Shown piece after piece: positions 16,883 through 25,365 of a stretch of DNA of 64,000 nt (its first letter is position 1; every line of letters begins with the position of its first letter). The notes below the pieces were generated by a model, which was given only the letters and a program-made list of their open reading frames with translations, ran no database searches and was not told where the DNA came from. Source of the stretch: JAMXLG01 sp963765935 (GTDB lineage Bacteria; Vulcanimicrobiota; Vulcanimicrobiia; Vulcanimicrobiales; Vulcanimicrobiaceae); the NCBI GenBank assembly GCA_963765935.1, contig CAVXXX010000001.1, positions 124,001-188,000 on the forward strand. The letters run 5' to 3'. The translations under genes and the position numbers were made by a program.

Positions 16883-18383
16883 CGCACCCGAAACTCACGC
16901 TCCAGCACCCGCCACGCTCCACCGCGACATCGTCGACAAGTATTTTTTATGGATACTTAGCGCCGTCGTGTTGCTCGGGCTGGTGCTGCGGCTGAACGGC
17001 ATTCACAGTCCGATCCTCGATCATCCCGGCTGGCGTCAGGGTGATACGGCGAGCATCGCGCGCAATTTCGCGGTGCTGCAGTACAACATTCTCTATCCGC
17101 AGACCAACTATAACGGGCCGCCGCCCAACTACGTCGAGCTGGAACTGCAAATCGTGCCGTTCCTCGCGGCGTCGCTCTACAAAGTTTTCGGCGTGCACGC
17201 CGTCTTCGGGCGGTTGATCTCGATTGCGTTCTCGCTCGGGACGGTCGCCGTCACCGGGCTTTTTGCGCGCTGGCTGTTCACGAGCAGCATCGCGGGAATC
17301 ATCGCGGCGTTCTTCTTCGCGATTTTTCCGGGAAGCGTGTACTACGGGCGAACCTTTACGCCGGATACCACGATGGTGTTCTTTCTGACCGCAGCGCTTT
17401 ATGTTACGGTGCGCTTGATCGTCGAAGACGAGATCTTTTCTCAGCGTTCGCTCGCGCGCGCGACGGCGCTCTTAACGTTCGCCTATCTTGCCAAGCCCGT
17501 TGCCGTCGCCGGAATCGTTCCGGTGATCGCGGCGCTTTGGGAACGAGTACGCACCGGAAGAACGATGCGTCCCACGGCAATCGCCGTGCTCCTCATCGTA
17601 CCGCTGATCATTCTCTATCTCTATGACGCGCGCGTCAGCGAACATGCGGAATGGCACTGGGCAAGCGGAATCACGAAACTCCACGTTCTTCCGGCGCTGA
17701 TCGCCGCATTCACCAGCCCCACCGCCTTTATCGCGAAATTGCACACGTTCTTCGATGTGCTCGGTATGCTCCGTATAACGATGCTCGGCGTGGTCGCCTT
17801 CGCATTGACGATTGCGTCGTTCGTCGCGCTTCCATGGATCGAAGCTCGCAGCCGCCTCGTTCTTTGGGGATGGCTCATCGGCGGTCTCGCCTACACGTAC
17901 GTCGTCGTGACCGTCGAACGCGTAGACTATTACATGTATCTGTTGCTGCCGCTCTGCGCGCTCGCGATCGGCGGTGCGCTGGCCGCCTTTGCCGAGCGTA
18001 TGCTGAAGGCAGACGCCGCGCCGGCAGCCCGTTACGCGCTCGCGTCGCTCGTGCCGATCGTCGCGCTTGCCTCGGCGTTTGATGCCCATGCGGCGGCGCG
18101 GCCGTACTACAAATACAACAAACAGGCGTACGTCAACGCGACCGCGCTGGACCGCACCCTTCCGCGCGATGCGATCGTCGTGATCGGGCACTACGGCCCG
18201 GACGTGCAGTACTACATCAACCGGTACGGATGGGAAGAGGACCCGTATCTTTGGACGGTGTTCGACGAACAGAGCGCGATCCGCAAAGGCGCGCGGTACT
18301 TCATCTCGATCGAAGATAACCGCCTCCGCCGCAATCTCGAACTCTGCGCGTGGATGTCCCGTTTTCCGATTCGCAACGCGTAA
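16863..18383 (+). CDS. GT39-like (ArnT/PMT-type) glycosyltransferase, C-terminus probably frameshifted
   Basis: Integral membrane glycosyltransferase of the GT-C fold (506 residues as read). The luminal PGWRQGDTASIARNF loop with its acidic residue, VYYGRTFTPDTTMVFF and LTFAYLAKPVAVAG are typical of dolichyl/polyprenyl-phosphate sugar transferases. After the stop at 18383 the next frame continues as RNAQWPVYQTDPALVLPGAE to a stop at 18552, which reads like the family's normal periplasmic tail. One inserted base near 18375-18380 would explain this and extend the protein to about 562 residues, running 60 bases into the convergent Zn-ADH gene. The extension is inferred, not certain. Confidence 0.82.
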   Translation: MAVRSPSAPETHAPAPATLHRDIVDKYFLWILSAVVLLGLVLRLNGIHSPILDHPGWRQGDTASIARNFAVLQYNILYPQTNYNGPPPNYVELELQIVPFLAASLYKVFGVHAVFGRLISIAFSLGTVAVTGLFARWLFTSSIAGIIAAFFFAIFPGSVYYGRTFTPDTTMVFFLTAALYVTVRLIVEDEIFSQRSLARATALLTFAYLAKPVAVAGIVPVIAALWERVRTGRTMRPTAIAVLLIVPLIILYLYDARVSEHAEWHWASGITKLHVLPALIAAFTSPTAFIAKLHTFFDVLGMLRITMLGVVAFALTIASFVALPWIEARSRLVLWGWLIGGLAYTYVVVTVERVDYYMYLLLPLCALAIGGALAAFAERMLKADAAPAARYALASLVPIVALASAFDAHAAARPYYKYNKQAYVNATALDRTLPRDAIVVIGHYGPDVQYYINRYGWEEDPYLWTVFDEQSAIRKGARYFISIEDNRLRRNLELCAWMSRFPIRNA

Positions 18384-18492
18384 CGCGCAGTGGCCCGTGT
18401 ATCAGACGGACCCTGCGCTGGTGCTGCCTGGAGCTGAGAAGTTTTGGCGGGCGTTCCGGAATGCGGAACGGACCGGCAGCGGGCGGGCGTTC

Positions 18493-19707
18493 TTAGATGC
18501 TCACGGTCTCTGCCAACTCCACCTCAGCGCTAAGAACGGCATCGGGACGTAGGAAGCTCTTCACGAACGCGTTGCGATGACGCGCCATGTCTTTATAGAA
18601 CTGCGGGGCATCATCAAGCGATCCACGATGTGTGATAATCGAGCCGGGATTGATCTCGCCGCGCGCGATGCGCTGGAGCAACGGCCGCATGTACCGCTGC
18701 ACGTGCGTTTGTCCCGTTCGTAGCTGCAGGCCCTTGCCGAAGATGGTCCCCATCGGCATCATGTCGATGAAGCCGGTGTAAACGCCCGGAATCGAGACCG
18801 TACCGCCCTTTGCGCACGCCGTAATCGCTTCGCGCAGCGCGTGGGGACGATCGAGCTCCATGCGCAGTTCTTGTTTCATCTTATCGAGCAACGCGTCGGG
18901 CGTGATGCCATGCGACTCCATCCCGACGCAATCAATGCAGGCATCCGGGCCGCGTCCGCCGGTGCACTGAAAGAGCGCATCGAGGACGTTGTTGTCGTCG
19001 TGGTTGATAACTTCGGCACCGGCTTCGCGCGCGAGATCCAATCGTTCGTTGAACCGGTCGATCGCGATCACACGTGATGCTCCAAGCATGAACGCGCTGC
19101 GAACCGCGAACTGACCGACCGGTCCGCATCCCCACACGGCGACGACATCCCCGGGCTTAATGTTTGCGTTCTCCGCAGCCATGTATCCGGTCGGAAAAAT
19201 ATCGGAGAGAAAGAGCACCTGTTCGTCTTCGAGTTCGTCGGGAACTTTGAGCGGTCCGACGTCGGCAAAGGGAACGCGCACGTATTCTGCCTGACCGCCG
19301 GAATAGCCGCCGAAAAGATGCGAGTACCCAAACAGTCCCGCGGGCGAATACCCGTAAAGCCGTTCGACCAAATCCGCATTCGGATTCGAGTTATCGCAAA
19401 GCGAGTAATTTTCGCGGTGACACGGCTCGCAATTTCCGCATGAAATCGTGAAGGGAACGACAACGCGATCGCCGCGCTTGAGCGTGTTGACCGCGGGCCC
19501 GACTTCTTCCACGATCCCCATGAACTCATGACCGAGAATATCACCGGACTTCATCATCAGGATGAACCCGTTGTAGATGTGCAGATCGGAACCGCAGATT
19601 GCCGTGGAGGTTACACGAACGATCGCATCATGAGCATTGACGATCGCCGGGTCGTCGACGTTCTCTACGCGAACGTCATGCGTTCCGTGCCAGACGACCG
19701 CCTTCAT
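18493..19707 (-). CDS. Zinc-dependent alcohol dehydrogenase (glutathione-independent formaldehyde dehydrogenase-like)
   Basis: Medium-chain, zinc-binding alcohol dehydrogenase of 404 residues. Catalytic zinc residues are in ICGSDLHIYNG and GHEFMG; four Cys of the structural zinc site lie in CGNCEPCHRENYSLC. The NAD loop is WGCGPVGQFAV, with IDRFNERLDLAREAGAEVI following. The insert and length resemble the formaldehyde dehydrogenase/ FdhA-like branch, but the substrate cannot be read off. It overlaps the upstream SRPBCC-like gene by ATGA and faces an SDR gene across a short divergent region, so the three probably belong together. Confidence 0.88.
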   Translation of the reverse strand: MKAVVWHGTHDVRVENVDDPAIVNAHDAIVRVTSTAICGSDLHIYNGFILMMKSGDILGHEFMGIVEEVGPAVNTLKRGDRVVVPFTISCGNCEPCHRENYSLCDNSNPNADLVERLYGYSPAGLFGYSHLFGGYSGGQAEYVRVPFADVGPLKVPDELEDEQVLFLSDIFPTGYMAAENANIKPGDVVAVWGCGPVGQFAVRSAFMLGASRVIAIDRFNERLDLAREAGAEVINHDDNNVLDALFQCTGGRGPDACIDCVGMESHGITPDALLDKMKQELRMELDRPHALREAITACAKGGTVSIPGVYTGFIDMMPMGTIFGKGLQLRTGQTHVQRYMRPLLQRIARGEINPGSIITHRGSLDDAPQFYKDMARHRNAFVKSFLRPDAVLSAEVELAETVSI

Positions 19708-20123
19708 TGGCGCACGCCCGTGGCCATCTCGCCGGCTTCGAGCAGCATCTTCATGCGACGCACGATGTCTTTAATATGATACTTGTCGCCGTGCATCGCG
19801 ACATGCAGTTCCGTACCGCGGTTGCCGGGCGCTGCAATCAGCGCCAGCCGGCCGTTTTCACCGGGATGCGGCGCGCACGTCCACTCGATCAATCGACTGT
19901 CGATCGAATCGCGCGTGATCGTGAGATCTTCGCAGCCAACCGATGTTTGTATCATGCGGTCGCTCAGACGATGGATCACCGCTTCGCGGTCGAGCACCAC
20001 CGTCATCGTCTGCGCTACCATCGGTCGTTTTCCGTTCGCATAGGAACGGATGAGTCGCGCGGCTACCGCTGCGGCAAGTGCACCGCCTGCAGCAATAGCA
20101 AGATTTCGATACGTAGAGTTCAT
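19704..20123 (-). CDS. SRPBCC-like membrane-anchored protein
   Basis: A protein of about 139 residues. The ATG at 20123 gives an N-terminal hydrophobic segment (NLAIAAGGALAAAVAARL) that should anchor it in the membrane. The remainder resembles the second half of polyketide-cyclase/START-type (SRPBCC) proteins, with LIEWTCAPHPGENGRLALI and a paired acidic/basic helix at the end (KYHIKDIVRRMKMLLEAGE). It is shorter than full SRPBCC proteins. The stop overlaps the Zn-ADH start as ATGA. Such pairs with Zn-ADH occur in several phyla, but the ligand is unknown. Confidence 0.65.
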   Translation of the reverse strand: MNSTYRNLAIAAGGALAAAVAARLIRSYANGKRPMVAQTMTVVLDREAVIHRLSDRMIQTSVGCEDLTITRDSIDSRLIEWTCAPHPGENGRLALIAAPGNRGTELHVAMHGDKYHIKDIVRRMKMLLEAGEMATGVRQ

Positions 20124-20154
20124 GCGCACGCTTTTCCCCGGGTAAAAGTCGCCC

Positions 20155-21165
20155 ATGCGTCGACGGCTGATTTCCTTGACCGCACTGCTGGCGGGAACCT
20201 ATCTCGCGGGAAGTCTTCTTGCACGCTTGCGTGTCAAGCGCTTCGACGACCACGTGGTCGTTATTAGTGGCGGCTCACGAGGGCTGGGTCTTGCACTTGC
20301 TTTTGAATTCGCCCGGCGTAACGCGCGCGTTGCACTGCTTGCTCGCAATGCGGAAGAACTCACGCGCGCGCAAGAGAAGTTCGCGTCGCGCGGCGGCCGT
20401 GCCCTAGTATTGCAAGCAGACATCCGAAACGCTGATGAAGCGCGCCATGCCGTTGCTCGCGCCCTTTCGTTCTTCGGCCGCTTAGACGTGCTGGTGAACG
20501 ACGCGGGGACGATCGCGGTTGGTCCGATGGAGACGATGACGCGCGAGGACTATATCGAAGCGCTCGACACGCATTTCTGGGGCACGTACAACATGGTGGA
20601 AGCCGCCTGGGACGCGCTCTGCAGCAGTCGTGGCTCGATCGTCAACATCACGTCAATCGGAGGACGCATCAGCGTTCCGCATCTGCTCCCGTATTGCGTG
20701 AGCAAGTTCGCACAAGTCGGGTACTCCGAAGGACTCAGTGCTGAAGCAGCACGATGGGGCATCTCGGTAACCACCGTCACGCCGGGATTGATGCGAACCG
20801 GAAGCCCACGCAACGCCTGGTTCAAGGGCGACAGCCGGGCCGAGTACGCATGGTTCCACCTCTCCGATGCGCTGCCGCTGCTTTCCGTTGCCGCATCACG
20901 CGCTGCGCGCCGCATCGTCGATGCGTGCGCGCGACGCGAAGCAAATGTGAGCATCGGAGCGAGCGCATATCTTGCCACGCGCATGCATGGATTCTCTCCA
21001 GGTCTCACCGTGCGCGCCATGCGCATCGCGGCAGCGCTTCTGCCGAAATCGCCCGTCGCCGGAACCATCCGCCGGCGCGGCAGCGAGAGCGAAAGCGGCA
21101 TCACAAACTCACCGCTGACACATCTGAGTCGAAAGGCCGAGCGCGACTACAATCAGTTGCCCTAA
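20155..21165 (+). CDS. Short-chain dehydrogenase/reductase
   Basis: NAD(P)-dependent SDR of 336 residues with an N-terminal membrane-associating segment (LTALLAGTYLAGSLLA), then the cofactor loop GGSRGLGLALAFE, the NDAG motif, and catalytic Ser plus YCVSKFAQ. The long C-terminal tail is not part of the core fold. Its start lies only 31 bp from the divergent SRPBCC-like start, so both could share one control region. Anchored SDRs often handle hydrophobic alcohols or ketones, which would suit a lipid-related role with the neighbouring Zn-ADH; this is inference. Confidence 0.88.
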   Translation: MRRRLISLTALLAGTYLAGSLLARLRVKRFDDHVVVISGGSRGLGLALAFEFARRNARVALLARNAEELTRAQEKFASRGGRALVLQADIRNADEARHAVARALSFFGRLDVLVNDAGTIAVGPMETMTREDYIEALDTHFWGTYNMVEAAWDALCSSRGSIVNITSIGGRISVPHLLPYCVSKFAQVGYSEGLSAEAARWGISVTTVTPGLMRTGSPRNAWFKGDSRAEYAWFHLSDALPLLSVAASRAARRIVDACARREANVSIGASAYLATRMHGFSPGLTVRAMRIAAALLPKSPVAGTIRRRGSESESGITNSPLTHLSRKAERDYNQLP

Positions 21166-21959
21166 CGCATGGCGTCGATCGTGTCGAACGTCGTCTGTGC
21201 GCGTTCGAAAGCATCCGGGCCGACGTGGACCGTTCCGCGAAATGGATAGTCGAGACTCATCGTAAGAAAAATCACGAGGCCGATCAGGAGCGCAAGCATT
21301 CCCACCGTTGCGGTCTGCATCAATGACGCTTTGAATCCGAAGAGATAGGTGAATGCGACGGTGATAAAGCCGCCGAGAATCACCGTCGCCCACATCACGC
21401 CGTTGAGGCCGCTTGCGTCCTCGGTGAGCCGTTGGTCGCGAGCCGCGAGCGATTCGGTCATCGCATCGATCATTTGCTTGTGAAGATTCGATTCGCGCGC
21501 GTTATGCGGTGAGATGCCGTTAACATCGCGCGCGATGCGTTCGGCTTCCGTTTCGGTGTCGTCGGACACGCTGCCCGACTGCATCGCACGCCAGCCCCGC
21601 GTGATGATATCGTTCGTGTAAGTTCGCAGGTCTCGACGCAAGCGTTCGCCCTGCGGCAGCGATGCGGCATCGCGGTACACGGCCGTTAAGTCGCTCGCCT
21701 CGCGATACGTCGCTTCTTCCGCTGCACCAAAACGTTCCCAGACGCCGATTGCGACAAAGCCGAGTACGACTGCGTAAATGACGCTGATCGCGGCAAACGT
21801 GAAGCCGGTGAGTTCATTGTGTTCGCGCAGCAGATCGATGGACGTGAAGCGGCGTGTTAGTTTTGCGAATAGAATTGAAAGCGCGACAAAACCGCCCACC
21901 ACGAACAACGCGCCGATTGCAATCGGCAGGCGTTCGAAGAACGCGACGATCGTCGTCAT
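21162..21959 (-). CDS. DUF4239 (bestrophin-like) membrane protein
   Basis: A 265-residue membrane protein with two hydrophobic segments near the N-terminus (IAIGALFVVGGFVALSILF; FAAISVIYAVVLGFVAIGVW) and two near the C-terminus. The soluble middle is helical. The YAVVLGFVAIGVWERF segment is typical of DUF4239 proteins, a bestrophin-like family of unknown function that may form anion channels. It overlaps the TPR lipoprotein gene by ATGA and ends against the convergent SDR gene. Confidence 0.8.
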   Translation of the reverse strand: MTTIVAFFERLPIAIGALFVVGGFVALSILFAKLTRRFTSIDLLREHNELTGFTFAAISVIYAVVLGFVAIGVWERFGAAEEATYREASDLTAVYRDAASLPQGERLRRDLRTYTNDIITRGWRAMQSGSVSDDTETEAERIARDVNGISPHNARESNLHKQMIDAMTESLAARDQRLTEDASGLNGVMWATVILGGFITVAFTYLFGFKASLMQTATVGMLALLIGLVIFLTMSLDYPFRGTVHVGPDAFERAQTTFDTIDAMR

Positions 21960-22612
21960 GGCAGCGGCAGGAGCGACGCCGCTCCGGACGATGTCGGCGC
22001 ATGCGCCGATTCGGGAATTCCGGCGCTCACCAGCTCGCGGTAGCTGATCAATCGATTGGTATTGCGCGCGACGTCGAGTTCGAGGGAGTAACTGCGCTTG
22101 ATTGCGCTCGTGAGATCGCCCGTGTCGTAGGTATACGAGAAGCGCTTGAGACTCGAGAGAATCCCCTTGTTCGTCGCGTTGAGCTGCTCGTAGGCCTTTT
22201 GAATCGTGGTTCCTGCTTCTTTATATGTCGGATAGTTGGAGATGACGATCTCGCGTTTGAGCTTTGCATCTTCGATCGTGGCTTTCAACCCGGCGAGATG
22301 CACGCTGTTCGGATCGACTTTCAATCCTTCATCAAGCGTTGCCAGCGCATCATCGAAGTCGCCGTTCGTGTAGAGTTGTTGCGAGAGCGCGCCCGACGCC
22401 TCGACGAGCCCACTGCGAGCGCGTGAATCTCTCGGATCGACACGCAAGGCGAGCCGGTACGCCAGCTCGGCGTCCCGGACGTTGCCGCGTTCCATCGCGA
22501 CGTCGCCTTGATGGACACGAGTGTTGACGATCCAGTGCTCGACGCCGCCCGCACACCCGGTGAGAGCTGATGCCGCCAAGCAGATGGCCAGAATTTTAGA
22601 AGTGAACCACAT
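21956..22612 (-). CDS. TPR-containing lipoprotein
   Basis: Secreted lipoprotein of about 218 residues. The ATG at 22612 gives a compact signal peptide, WFTSKILAICLAASALTGC, ending in a lipobox Cys; two in-frame starts lie up to 24 bases further upstream. The body has at least two TPR-like helix pairs (GDVAMERGNVRDAELAYRLA; GDFDDALATLDEGLKVDPNS), then a helical tail. TPR lipoproteins scaffold envelope complexes. Its start lies inside the upstream Amj gene and its end overlaps the DUF4239 gene, so all three are coupled. Confidence 0.75.
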   Translation of the reverse strand: MWFTSKILAICLAASALTGCAGGVEHWIVNTRVHQGDVAMERGNVRDAELAYRLALRVDPRDSRARSGLVEASGALSQQLYTNGDFDDALATLDEGLKVDPNSVHLAGLKATIEDAKLKREIVISNYPTYKEAGTTIQKAYEQLNATNKGILSSLKRFSYTYDTGDLTSAIKRSYSLELDVARNTNRLISYRELVSAGIPESAHAPTSSGAASLLPLP

Positions 22613-23516
22613 TTGCGAACCGTGCGACATATTCAATCACCTGGGCAGCTTGAACAAAGAACACTTGCGAGAGTAGCGAGCCGACGATCGCCGTCAGACT
22701 CAAGTAGAACACCATCGTGCGGACTTCCTCGACGGTGCGATGGCCGTGAATTGCCTGATCCGTAATCATGGAGGATGTCGGATCGACGAAGAGCGTGAAA
22801 AGGATCGTTCCGATCCCGTTAATGACGCCCGAAAGACTTGTGGCAGTTCGGGCGACGGTCGGGTCGAGCACCGATGCGAGAAATGCGGCTTGCACGCCGA
22901 TCGAATAGACGGCTGTGACGAGAATATTGGAGATGAGTAGCCGGCGCGGCACCGAGCGCCAGTCGAATGAACGCATCTCCGCAAACGGTGGAAGGCGTTC
23001 CGAGCGCAACACGTCGACGATATTTTTCGGCTTGAGCAGTTGCGCTACGGCATGCGGCACCGAACCGCGCAATTCGAACGATCGCACGCCGCGTCGGAAG
23101 AGATAGGTAAACATCGGCAACAAAATAGCGCACACGATCATCCCGAGGGTTCCGCCGAAAACGATCAAGCGTAATTGCCATTCGAATGTGTGCTGCCAGA
23201 CGCCAAGGTCCGCCGCATTGCCTTGGAGTTGGGACGCCGCATTGCCGGCGGCATCGGAGAGCGGCGCAATAAAGAACACGGAAAAGAGCGTTGCCAGCCG
23301 CCCCACCGTCATGAACAGGTTGTAGAGTGAGATCGACGTTGCGATGCGGTGCGTTTGAACGCCGGCAAGCCGCGCTGCGTACGCGCCGATCGTCACGCCC
23401 TGCGTAACGAACGTAATGACGATTGCGCCGATGAGGCGGCCGGACCAGAGATGCGGGGTTACATCGATGACCGTTTTGACGGTCTTCGTAATCGTTATAT
23501 AGTGATCGGCGGTCAC
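22596..23516 (-). CDS. amj: Amj-family lipid II flippase
   Basis: Polytopic membrane protein of 306 residues of the Amj (YdaH/DUF2837) family, an alternative to MurJ that moves lipid II across the inner membrane. Family landmarks: TFVTQGVTIGAYAARLAGVQTH and SISLYNLFMTVGRLATLF in the first helices, the SVPRRLLISNILVTAVYSIG segment, and GTILFTLFVDPTSSMITD near the end. The GTG start follows the M16 protease stop by six bases. It is best known from Bacillus; presence in a diderm is noteworthy. Whether a murJ gene exists elsewhere cannot be seen. Confidence 0.82.
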   Translation of the reverse strand: MTADHYITITKTVKTVIDVTPHLWSGRLIGAIVITFVTQGVTIGAYAARLAGVQTHRIATSISLYNLFMTVGRLATLFSVFFIAPLSDAAGNAASQLQGNAADLGVWQHTFEWQLRLIVFGGTLGMIVCAILLPMFTYLFRRGVRSFELRGSVPHAVAQLLKPKNIVDVLRSERLPPFAEMRSFDWRSVPRRLLISNILVTAVYSIGVQAAFLASVLDPTVARTATSLSGVINGIGTILFTLFVDPTSSMITDQAIHGHRTVEEVRTMVFYLSLTAIVGSLLSQVFFVQAAQVIEYVARFANVVHF

Positions 23517-23522
23517 GTAGCG

Positions 23523-24778
23523 TTACGCTGCGTCTCGATTAAATGCGATCGCTGCTTCGTCCACCGGGCCTAGGATACATAACCCAAGCTGATCTTCGGC
23601 GAAAAGTTCTTGCGCAATCTCCGTAATCTCCGGTGCCGTCACGCCATCGATCCGCTCCTCGATCTCTTCCGGCGTCAGATGGCGCCCGAGCGTGAACTCG
23701 TTGCGGCCCAGTCGGATCATGCGGCTCGATGTCGACTCGAGCGAGAGCGTAAGACTGCCTTTGATGTGTTCTTTCGCGAGCTGCAATTCGGCGTCGGCTA
23801 TACGCACGTTGCGAAGCGCAGCAAGTTGTTCCGCGATGACGTCGATGCAGGGCTGCACGCTCTCGGCCGACGTTCCGGCATACACGCCGAAGAGGCCCGC
23901 TTCGCGATATGCAGCCTGAAACGAATAGACGGTGTACACGAGGCCGCGCTTTTCGCGAATCTCTTGAAAGAGACGGCTCGACATGCCGCCGCCCAGCACC
24001 GTATCGAGCACGGAAAGCGCAAACCGCCGATCGTCGCGCGCGGAGAGTCCGCGCGATCCGATGACGACATAGGCTTGCTCGCTATCTTTGTGACGAATCA
24101 ACGTGCCCGGCGTCGTCGAGGGGGCGTCGGGTAAAAACGTTTCACTCACGCCGCGGAAGTCGGCGAAACACTCGGCGACGAGTTCCACGAAACGATCGTG
24201 ATCGACGTTACCCGCGGCGGCGACGACGACGGAATTGGGCGCATAGTGCCGCTTCATGTGCGAACGAAGATCGGCGGGCGTAATTCGCATCACGGTGTCG
24301 ACGAAGCCGATGGTCGGATCGCCGAGGTTCGAGCCGCTCCACATCGTTTGTAGATAGAGATCGTGAATCAACTCGTCCGGCGAATCCTCGTACATCTTGA
24401 TCTCTTCGAGCACGACCTTCTGCTCTTTGGCGAGCTCAGCCGGATCGAACGTCGAGTGCAGGAACATATCCGCAAGCACGTCGAGCGCGAGGGGGACGTG
24501 CCGGTCCATCACCTTGGCGTAGTAGCACGTCGTCTCTTTGTCGGTGAAGGCGTTGAGATTGCCGCCCACGCCATCCATCGTCTCGGCGATGTCGCGCGCG
24601 CTGCGCCGTGCGTTCCCTTGAAGAGCATGTGCTCGACGAGGTGCGAAATGCCGCGATCGGCGCGTGACTCGAGCGACGAGCCGACATCGGCCCAGATGCC
24701 GATCGTGGCGGAACGTACCGCAGGCATCGTCTCGGTCAGAACGCGCAGGCCGTTGGGGAGCGTGGTCTTTCTATACAC
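23523..24778 (-). CDS. M16 zinc peptidase (processing-protease family), split by a one-base deletion
   Basis: Pitrilysin-family (M16) metalloprotease like PqqL/YmxG. The first frame starts with a GTG at 24778 and includes LPNGLRVLTETMP and the inverted zinc motif HLVEH (His46, Glu49, His50). It then runs off the family sequence. A second frame opens at MDGVGGNLNAFTDKE and covers the rest, including the C-terminal VYTVYSFQAAYREAGLFGVY region. Adding one base near 24605-24612, in a CG-rich stretch, restores one continuous protein of 418 residues. GTG start overlaps the upstream stop by one base. Corrected, all core motifs are present. Confidence 0.9.
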
Positions 24779-25365
24779 TACGTGCTACTTTTGAAAGCTA
24801 TGCGTGCCCATTCCTCGTCCACATACACATCTTCACCGCCGCGCAGGCGATCCACGAGTGCCTGGGGCGCCTCGCCACGGCGAGCGCTAAGCGTGAAGAC
24901 GGTACGCGAGGTGGGCTTCGCAAGGTCGCCGGCGACGACGATGCCCTTGCCGACACTGAGCGGAACCGTCGTCCAAACATCGATTTCTTCCGCCTGAGGC
25001 GCCGCGGCGAAACATTCGCCGACGAGCGATGCAATCTCCGCAAAAAATTCATCGCGCGTCAGGGGACGGTGGAAATGCACGCCGCTGATGCGCAAGCCGA
25101 GCACGAGATGGCTGCCCATCTCGTTCGCCGCAACTTGCATAACCTGCGCGGGCCACTGTTGCATGAAGAGATGGTCGCCGACGGCAATCGCGATGTCTTT
25201 CCGGTTCCCGGTCGCACGCGCGTGCGCGTCGAGATCCGCGACGCTCGGCGCCGATGCAAACGACGTTCCCATCGCTAGAGCGAAAAAAATCACTGCCAAT
25301 ATAGCAAGTGACTTTAGCCGGCAAAGCTTTAGCTTTGACGGATAAAGTCTAATAGCTTTGCGCAA
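24778..25365 (-). CDS. Secreted hypothetical protein
   Basis: I do not recognise this family. It is up to 195 residues with a hydrophobic stretch (LKSLAILAVIFFALAMGTSFASA) that looks like a signal peptide with an ASA cleavage site, then a mixed alpha/beta domain. The start is uncertain: the frame begins with TTG at 25365, overlapping the proS stop, and later GTG/TTG codons just before the signal would be shorter. The product is followed directly by the M16 protease (one-base overlap), so it may be a periplasmic partner. Confidence 0.6.
   Translation of the reverse strand: MRKAIRLYPSKLKLCRLKSLAILAVIFFALAMGTSFASAPSVADLDAHARATGNRKDIAIAVGDHLFMQQWPAQVMQVAANEMGSHLVLGLRISGVHFHRPLTRDEFFAEIASLVGECFAAAPQAEEIDVWTTVPLSVGKGIVVAGDLAKPTSRTVFTLSARRGEAPQALVDRLRGGEDVYVDEEWARIAFKSST

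Noticed and set aside
18452..18470. Seven-base stem CGTTCCG/CGGAACG as a terminator between GT39 and Zn-ADH
   Set aside because: No U-run on either side and it lies inside the likely frameshifted GT39 tail.
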